Origin: Rhodobacter sp.
Lineage (GTDB): Bacteria; Pseudomonadota; Alphaproteobacteria; Rhodobacterales; Rhodobacteraceae
Direction: 5' to 3'
DNA length: 11,719 bases
NCBI GenBank assembly: GCA_013824045.1
Contig: PNND01000216.1
Span: 1-11,719 of the forward strand
The notes beneath the pieces are model-generated. The model made no database searches. It had not been told where the DNA came from and saw only the letters and a program-made list of their open reading frames with translations. Both the position numbers and the translations under genes were made by a program. This document shows, one piece after another, positions 7,881 to 11,719 of this stretch (positions are counted from its first letter, which is position 1; every line of letters begins with the position of its first letter).

Positions 7881-8060
7881 ATGAATTCACTGCTGGAGCC
7901 TGGAATGTTGGTGCGGCACCCGCAAGAGCCGGATTGGGGGTTGGGGCAGGTGCAATCGAATGTCGGCGGGCGGGTTACGGTGAACTTCGAGCATCGCGGC
8001 AAAGTGGTGATCGATGGCAGGCAGGTGGAGTTGCGGCTGGTCTTTGATACCAAGGGATGA
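7881..8060 (+). CDS. DUF3553 mini-protein
   Basis: A 59-residue protein, MNSLLEPGMLVRHPQEPDWG at the start and KVVIDGRQVELRLVFDTKG at the end. It matches the short DUF3553 family, a small beta-rich fold (GxLVRHPxxPDWGxGQVQS, then VNFEHRGKVVIDG). The ATG at 7881 is preceded by GGGAAAGGAT; the frame is open from 7491, but that part runs antisense through chpT and is not coding. DUF3553 sequences also occur as modules fused to DNA helicases of the UvrD type; the motif recalls small domains that bind RNA polymerase, so a nucleic-acid or polymerase link is conceivable but unproven. Only 33 nt separate it from the divergent chpT start, so its promoter must lie inside chpT. Confidence 0.88.
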   Translation: MNSLLEPGMLVRHPQEPDWGLGQVQSNVGGRVTVNFEHRGKVVIDGRQVELRLVFDTKG

Positions 8061-8122
8061 TGGCGCAGGCGCGGGGGATTGCAACCCCGGGTTGACCTTT
8101 GATCCGAAACGGGGGCGCGATG

Positions 8123-8151
8123 TTGCGTCGGGCAGGGGTTGGCCATATGTC
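8123..8151 (+). promoter_or_regulatory. weak candidate promoter for olsBA
   Basis: TTGCGT (8123-8128) and TATGTC (8146-8151) are 17 nt apart in the 133-nt gap between the DUF3553 gene and olsB, matching three of six at each box. A stronger -35 match, TTGACC at 8092-8097, has no acceptable -10 after it. Co-transcription from the DUF3553 gene is also possible. Confidence 0.28.
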
Positions 8152-8193
8152 AACGCGGGGCCGGACAGGCCGCAACAGGGGCAAATCGACCGC

Positions 8194-8970
8194 ATGATCG
8201 CCGATGAGACCGTCTTTACCCTGCGTCTGGCGCAGGATGCGCGCGACCTGCGGGCGGCGCAGCGGTTGCGGTATCGGGTCTTTGTTGAAGAATTGGGGGC
8301 GGATGGGCCTTTGGTCGATCATGCGGCGCGGCTGGAGCGGGACGGGTTCGACGACATCTTTGACCATCTGCTGCTGATCGACACGCGCCGCGATGCGGCG
8401 GCGCTGGAAGATGTGGTGGGGGTGTACCGTCTGTTGCCATCTGACAGGCTGGGGCCGGAGGGGCAGTTCTATTCCGAGGGGGAATATGACCTGACCGCGC
8501 TGCGGGCGAGTGGGCGCAAGCTTTTGGAACTGGGGCGGTCCTGCGTGCATCCGGATCACCGGGGCGGGACGGCGATGTTCCATCTGTGGAATGCGCTGGC
8601 CGATTATGTGCTGGAGCGGGGGATCGAGATCCTGTTCGGGGTGGCGAGTTTTCACGGCACGGATATTGCGCGGCTGACGCCGTCGCTGGCCTATCTGCAC
8701 CATCACCATCTGGCGCCGCCTGCCTTGCGCGTGCGGGCGCGGGAGCCGGGGTTTCAACGGATGGACCTGCTGCCGCGTGATGCGCTGGAGCGCAAGGCCG
8801 CGATGGCGGCGACGCCGGCGCTGATCAAGGCCTATCTGCGACTGGGCGGTTTCGTGGGCGAGGGGGCGTTCATCGACCGGGCCTTCAACACCACGGATGT
8901 CTGTCTGGTGATGGACACGGCGCGGATGTCGGAGCGGCATCGCGGCTATTACACGCGGGGGCGCGGGTGA
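8194..8970 (+). CDS. olsB: ornithine-acyl-ACP N-acyltransferase (lyso-ornithine lipid synthase)
   Basis: A 258-residue enzyme that attaches a 3-hydroxy fatty acid from acyl-ACP to the alpha-amino group of ornithine, the first step of ornithine lipid synthesis. I start it at ATG 8194, where the family's beginning lies (VFTLRLAQDARDLRAAQRLR). The frame is open back to 8014, but that would overlap the DUF3553 gene and add 60 unrelated residues. Signatures include LRYRVFVEELGADG (25-38), FDHLLLID (56-63), VGVYRLLP (75-82), LELGRSCVHPDHRGG (111-125), and LAYLHHHHLAPPALRVRA with its run of four histidines. These match the GNAT-related Acetyltransf_5 family rather than LuxI-type autoinducer synthases, which share the fold. 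It overlaps olsA by 4 nt (GTGA), so the pair is co-translated. Confidence 0.93.
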   Translation: MIADETVFTLRLAQDARDLRAAQRLRYRVFVEELGADGPLVDHAARLERDGFDDIFDHLLLIDTRRDAAALEDVVGVYRLLPSDRLGPEGQFYSEGEYDLTALRASGRKLLELGRSCVHPDHRGGTAMFHLWNALADYVLERGIEILFGVASFHGTDIARLTPSLAYLHHHHLAPPALRVRAREPGFQRMDLLPRDALERKAAMAATPALIKAYLRLGGFVGEGAFIDRAFNTTDVCLVMDTARMSERHRGYYTRGRG

Positions 8971-9800
8971 GCGGTTCGGACGCGGAGGACTGGAAGCAGT
9001 CGGAGATGGTGGTGCCCCCGATCACGGCGGCGGGTTGGCTGCGGGTGATCTGGCGCGGGGCGGTGCTGGGCGGGGTGACCTATGGCTGCCTTGTGCTGCT
9101 GCTGCTGGTGCGGCTGGTCGAGCGGCCCCTATTCGGGATGCAGCGGCCCTGGACGCCGTGGATCACGCAATTCGTGTGCCGGATGGCCTTTGTCATCCTG
9201 CGGATGCCCTTTGTGGTGAAGGGCGGCGTGATGCGGCAGCGGGGGGCGGTGGTCGCCAATCATGCCTCATGGCTGGATATCTTCGCGCTGAACGCAGCGC
9301 AGCGGGGCTATTTCGTGGCCAAGTCCGAGGTGGAGCATTGGGCCGCCATCGGCTGGTTGGCGCGGGCGACGGGGACGGTATTCATCGCGCGCAAGGGGGC
9401 AGAGGCCAAGCGCCAGCAGCAGGTGTTCGAGGATCGGCTGCGCGCGGGGCATCATCTGATGTTCTTTCCCGAAGGCACCAGCACGGATGCGATCCGGGTG
9501 TTGCCGTTCAAATCGACGCTGTTCGCGGCCTTCTACACCCATGGGATGGAAGAGGTGATGTGGGTGCAGCCCGTGACGCTGGCCTATCGCGCGCCGGAAG
9601 GGGCGGATGCGCGGTTTTATGGCTGGTGGGGGGATATGGCATTCTCAGGCCATCTGCTGATGGTGCTGGCGCAGGCGCGGCAGGGGCGGTTGGAGGTGAT
9701 CTTTCACGAGCCCGTCCCGGTGGATGCCTTTCCCGACCGCAAGGCGCTGGCCGCGCATTGCGAAGCGGCGGTGCGGGCGGGGATGGGCGGGCTGCAGTAA
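8967..9800 (+). CDS. olsA: lyso-ornithine lipid O-acyltransferase
   Basis: A 277-residue membrane-bound acyltransferase of the PlsC/1-acylglycerol-3-phosphate family, esterifying the 3-hydroxyl of lyso-ornithine lipid with a second fatty acid. GTG 8967 overlaps the olsB stop as GTGA; an ATG at 9006 is the alternative. A hydrophobic segment near residues 31-50 (GAVLGGVTYGCLVLLLLVRL) should anchor it to the inner membrane, with a second apolar patch near 66-84. The catalytic HX4D motif is NHASWLD (His 99, Asp 104), and the substrate-binding FPEGTST motif is at 167-173. Pairing with olsB assigns it to ornithine lipid rather than phosphatidic acid synthesis, although OlsA proteins can do both in some Rhodobacter. 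It ends 19 nt before the convergent ThiE-like gene. Confidence 0.92.
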   Translation: MSGSDAEDWKQSEMVVPPITAAGWLRVIWRGAVLGGVTYGCLVLLLLVRLVERPLFGMQRPWTPWITQFVCRMAFVILRMPFVVKGGVMRQRGAVVANHASWLDIFALNAAQRGYFVAKSEVEHWAAIGWLARATGTVFIARKGAEAKRQQQVFEDRLRAGHHLMFFPEGTSTDAIRVLPFKSTLFAAFYTHGMEEVMWVQPVTLAYRAPEGADARFYGWWGDMAFSGHLLMVLAQARQGRLEVIFHEPVPVDAFPDRKALAAHCEAAVRAGMGGLQ

Positions 9801-9819
9801 GCCGGGGTTTGGCCCGCCA

Positions 9820-10437
9820 TCACCCCAGAGGGGCGAGTAGGGCCTTGAGCGCGGCGGTGGGGTTGTCCTGCGACCAGATCTCTTCGCCGATGGCGAAGAA
9901 ATCGGTGACGGGGCCGAATTTTTCCACCAGTTCGGCAGTGAGCGCGCCTTCGGCGACGACGGGCACTTCGATGATTTCCGACCACCATTCGAAGAGGTCG
10001 AACTCGGCCCGGCTGCCATCGCCAAGGGGCGTTGTGCCGATGGGGCCGAAGCAGATGTAATCGGCCCCGGCTTCGCCCGCGGTCAGGCCTTCATGGCGGG
10101 TGGTGCCGCAATGGGCGCCGATGATGGCATCGGGCATGTCCTTACGGACCTTGCGAACCGAGCGCGCGCCGTCGGTGAGGTGGACGCCGTCAAGGCCCAG
10201 CCGTTCAGCCAGAAGGATATGGCGTTCGATCACCACGGCCACGTCGCGGGCATGGGCGACCTGCCGGATGGCATCGCCCGCGCGCAGGATGCGGTCTTCG
10301 TCGCGGGTAGCAAGTGCGATGCGCAGGCAGGCGATTTCCGCCCCGTCGAGCACGGCGGCCAGCTGATCCGGCCAAGTGTCAAGGTCCAGCTCGGGCGGGG
10401 TGATGAGGTAGATCTGCGGGCGGTCTTGATCGGCCAT
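9820..10437 (-). CDS. thiamine-phosphate-synthase-like (ThiE/TenI fold) protein with degenerate active site
   Basis: A 205-residue TIM-barrel protein of the ThiE/TenI superfamily. Visible landmarks are the strand IYLITP (9-14), CLRIAL (37-42), LDGVHLTDG (82-90), IIGAHCGTTRHE (105-116) and GADYICFGPIGTT (124-136). In genuine ThiE the barrel uses Gln-x-Arg-x-Lys, an Asn-Asp pair, GVHLGQxD, a Ser in IGxS, and TxTK for pyrophosphate. Here these read CLRIA (Arg kept, Lys lost), VIERH (Asn-Asp replaced), HLTDG, IGAHC (Ser replaced by His) and TPLGD (Lys lost). It would commonly be annotated as thiamine phosphate synthase, but activity is doubtful. The gene is alone on the minus strand, convergent with olsA and divergent from the TrmJ gene, with no thi neighbours and no TPP riboswitch seen. 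ATG 10437 has GGAGCG just upstream. Confidence 0.82.
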   Translation of the reverse strand: MADQDRPQIYLITPPELDLDTWPDQLAAVLDGAEIACLRIALATRDEDRILRAGDAIRQVAHARDVAVVIERHILLAERLGLDGVHLTDGARSVRKVRKDMPDAIIGAHCGTTRHEGLTAGEAGADYICFGPIGTTPLGDGSRAEFDLFEWWSEIIEVPVVAEGALTAELVEKFGPVTDFFAIGEEIWSQDNPTAALKALLAPLG

Positions 10438-10504
10438 GCGGGCGCTCCGGGGTGTTTTGGGGTGATTAGCGCAGATTTCCGGCGAAGGCCATGGCGCAGC
10501 GGCC

Positions 10505-10533
10505 TTGCCGTGGGGCAGGGGCGCGCGTATCTG
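10505..10533 (+). promoter_or_regulatory. candidate promoter for the TrmJ gene
   Basis: TTGCCG (10505-10510) and TATCTG (10528-10533) are 17 nt apart, matching four of six and three of six consensus bases. The start would fall near 10540, leaving a short leader that contains the ribosome binding site AGAGAGG (10553-10559). The 131-nt gap also has to hold the divergent ThiE-like promoter, for which no good match was found. Confidence 0.4.
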
Positions 10534-10568
10534 GCGCGGGTATGTCCTAGCCAGAGAGGCCAGAACCC

Positions 10569-11315
10569 GTGACCGAGATGATCCCGCCCTGTTTCATTCT
10601 GGTGCGCCCGCAGATGGGCGAGAATATCGGTGCCGCCGCGCGGGCCATGCTGAATTTCGGGCTGGAACGGATGCGGATCGTGGACCCGCGCGATGGCTGG
10701 CCCAACCCCAAGGCGGTGGCCATGGCATCCGGCGCAGGGCGGCTTCTGGATATGGCGGGGCTGTTTGACGATGTGCCGGGGTCGATCGCGGATTGCGATT
10801 ACGTCTTTGCCACCACGGCACGGTCGCGCGAATTGGTTAAACCCGTGGTCACGCCGGAACGCGCGATGGAGATGACGCGGGCGATGGCGGCTGAGGGGAA
10901 GCGGGTGGGCATCCTGCTGGGGCCGGAGCGGGCGGGGCTGGAGAATGAGGATGTGGCGCTGGCCAATGCTATTGTCACGGTGCCGGTGAACCCGGAATTT
11001 CCATCGCTGAATCTGGCGCAATGTGCGCTTCTGATCGGGTACGAATGGCGGCGGCAGACCGAGGAGGTGGCCCCCGAGATCATGGGGCTGGCGCGGACGG
11101 AATTTGCGAGCCGGCTGGAGGTGGAGCGGCTGTCGGACCATTTCGAGGAGAAGCTGGATCTGGCCGGGTTCTTCTATCCGCCGGACAAGGCCCCGCATAT
11201 GAAACTGAACCTGCGCAACATGTTCGCGCGGCTGGGGCTGACGCGGGCCGAGGTGCAGACCTTCCACGGGATGCTGCGGCAGATCGCCTATAAGCTGCGC
11301 CAGCAGGGTGAGTGA
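10569..11315 (+). CDS. trmJ: TrmJ/LasT-family tRNA 2'-O-methyltransferase
   Basis: A 248-residue SPOUT-class (TrmH family, knotted) RNA methyltransferase using S-adenosylmethionine. In E. coli TrmJ methylates the ribose of nucleotide 32 in several tRNAs, including tRNA-Ser. GTG 10569 is used because AGAGAGG lies upstream; ATG 10578 lacks a ribosome binding site. All three SPOUT motifs are clear: ENIGAAARAM (18-27) with the conserved Asn and Arg, GILLGPERAGL (114-124), and VPVNPEFPSLNLAQC (138-152), which forms the knot and AdoMet pocket. A C-terminal extension (about 165-248) matches the helical TrmJ tail. Assignment to TrmJ over other SPOUT families rests on length and the FPSLNLAQ form of motif 3. 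It is probably monocistronic, followed by a hairpin. Confidence 0.9.
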   Translation: MTEMIPPCFILVRPQMGENIGAAARAMLNFGLERMRIVDPRDGWPNPKAVAMASGAGRLLDMAGLFDDVPGSIADCDYVFATTARSRELVKPVVTPERAMEMTRAMAAEGKRVGILLGPERAGLENEDVALANAIVTVPVNPEFPSLNLAQCALLIGYEWRRQTEEVAPEIMGLARTEFASRLEVERLSDHFEEKLDLAGFFYPPDKAPHMKLNLRNMFARLGLTRAEVQTFHGMLRQIAYKLRQQGE

Positions 11316-11336
11316 GGCGCTTTTGATGAGCGTTGA

Positions 11337-11365
11337 CCGGGGGTTTCACACCCCCGGACCCCCGT
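11337..11365 (+). terminator. candidate terminator after the TrmJ gene
   Basis: CCGGGGGT (11337-11344) pairs perfectly with ACCCCCGG (11350-11357) across a TTCAC loop. There is no U-tract directly after it, but an A/T-rich ATATTT follows about 12 nt later within the motif at 11366-11387. A second short pairing (CCCC/GGG) follows immediately. Confidence 0.55.
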
Positions 11366-11387
11366 GGGATATTTGGACAGAGAAGAA
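11366..11387 (+). repeat. terminator-associated motif, copy 2
   Basis: GGGATATTTGG-ACAGAGAAGAA follows the hairpin at 11337-11357. It shares TATTTGG, flanking G runs and a GA-rich end with 3164-3185, which likewise follows a C-run/G-run hairpin. Recurrence after unrelated transcription units suggests a genome-wide extragenic element. Confidence 0.4.
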
Positions 11388-11452
11388 TTGGCAGTTCGGC
11401 CGTGGCTCTTGTGGTCGTGGGTTTGGTGAGACGGCGTTGGTCCGGTTTGCCG

Positions 11453-11488
11453 CAGCCCCTTGAAGGGGGCGGGGGCTGGGCATACCCT
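11453..11488 (+). promoter_or_regulatory. candidate promoter and hairpin upstream of ctaA
   Basis: TTGAAG (11460-11465) and TACCCT (11483-11488) are 17 nt apart, matching four of six and three of six consensus bases, with the expected start about 20 nt before ctaA. The same stretch contains an inverted repeat, CAGCCCC (11453-11459) with GGGGCTG (11472-11478), straddling the -35 box and spacer. This could be an operator or a coincidence of GC-rich sequence. Confidence 0.33.
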
Positions 11489-11513
11489 CCGCGGCGGAAT
11501 GAAGGAGACCGCG

Positions 11514-11719
11514 ATGGCAGGCAAGCGCAGCATCTTTGAAGAGGTGGGGCAAGGGGTGGCATCCGCCCCACAGCCGCAGGGGGGCATGATCGCCGCCAAG
11601 GCGCAGGGCGCGCGGCGCGGCATTCGACTGTGGCTGGTGGCGCTGTTTTTGCTGGTGGCCACGATGATCGCCGTGGGCGGGATGACGCGGCTGACGGATT
11701 CTGGGCTTTCGATCACGGA
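11514..11719 (+). CDS. ctaA: heme A synthase, COX15/CtaA family (5' part only)
   Basis: The first 68 codons of a gene cut by the window edge. ATG 11514 follows AAGGAG (11502-11507). The product begins with a soluble Gln/Ala-rich segment (MAGKRSIFEEVGQGVASA, then GGMIAAKAQGARRG) and enters a first membrane helix, IRLWLVALFLLVATMIAVGG. It continues with MTRLTDSGLSIT, the conserved segment after helix 1 in alphaproteobacterial heme A synthases. The enzyme oxidises the C8 methyl of heme O to make heme A for aa3-type cytochrome oxidase, in the inner membrane. The heme-ligand histidines lie beyond the visible part. Codons continue open to the last base. Confidence 0.88.
   Translation, partial: MAGKRSIFEEVGQGVASAPQPQGGMIAAKAQGARRGIRLWLVALFLLVATMIAVGGMTRLTDSGLSIT

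Noticed and set aside
8092..8097. TTGACC as the -35 box of an olsB promoter
   Set aside because: No acceptable -10 hexamer occurs at 16-19 nt downstream.
8014..8193. Extended start for olsB
   Set aside because: It overlaps the DUF3553 gene and adds residues not found at the start of OlsB proteins.
7975..8940. 321-codon minus-strand frame opposite olsB
   Set aside because: It is antisense to a gene with clear family motifs and has no recognisable domain of its own.
8194..8970. LuxI-type autoinducer synthase
   Set aside because: The N-terminal region recalls the acyl-homoserine-lactone synthase fold, but the LELGRSCVHP and HHHHLAPPALR motifs and the adjoining acyltransferase fit OlsB.
9801..9833. 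Bidirectional terminator between olsA and the ThiE-like gene
   Set aside because: Only 4-bp stems (CGGG/CCCG and CCCC/GGGG) are present, without T-runs; too weak to call.
10230..11267. 345-codon minus-strand frame opposite the TrmJ gene
   Set aside because: It overlaps the SPOUT motifs on the plus strand and reads through the ThiE-like gene start in another frame; composition is typical of antisense GC-rich sequence.

Overview
This is a GC-rich chromosomal stretch from an alphaproteobacterium, most likely of the order Rhodobacterales (Rhodobacter/Paracoccus/Tabrizicola type). That placement is inferred from the gene set and order (rplU-rpmA-GNAT-obgE-proB-ABM-proA, a ChpT-type histidine phosphotransferase, a DUF3553 mini-protein and an olsBA pair) and from the protein sequences. 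No species can be named from the sequence alone. I see no phage, insertion sequence, CRISPR array, toxin-antitoxin pair or other sign of an accessory island; it reads as conserved housekeeping DNA.

Layout. Positions 1-87 (minus): tRNA-Ser(CGA) with its own promoter. 372-1343: exported DUF2059-type protein. 1390-2354: ribosomal protein unit rplU-rpmA, with a good sigma70-type promoter, a hairpin-rich leader of about 130 nt, and a terminator preceded by a striking AT-rich palindrome. 2522-3082: GNAT acetyltransferase followed by strong hairpins. 3206-7261: a tight forward unit obgE-proB-(ABM-family gene)-proA, joining a ribosome-assembly GTPase to the first two steps of proline synthesis. 7251-7847 (minus): chpT, overlapping the 3' end of proA tail to tail. 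7881-8060: DUF3553 mini-protein, divergent from chpT with only 33 nt between start codons. 8194-9800: olsB-olsA, making ornithine lipids. 9820-10437 (minus): a thiamine-phosphate-synthase-like protein that has lost most signature residues. 10569-11315: TrmJ-type RNA 2'-O-methyltransferase. 11514-end: start of a CtaA/COX15 heme A synthase, cut by the window edge.

Functionally, rplU, rpmA, obgE and trmJ belong to translation (50S subunit proteins, 50S maturation, tRNA modification). proB/proA convert glutamate to glutamate-5-semialdehyde. olsB/olsA build a phosphorus-free membrane lipid. chpT belongs to the CckA-ChpT-CtrA phosphorelay. No single undescribed system spans the window. The points most worth a second look are the structured rplU leader, the 19-bp palindrome after rpmA, the uncharacterised ABM-family gene between proB and proA, the residue-poor ThiE homologue, and a terminator-associated sequence motif that occurs twice.
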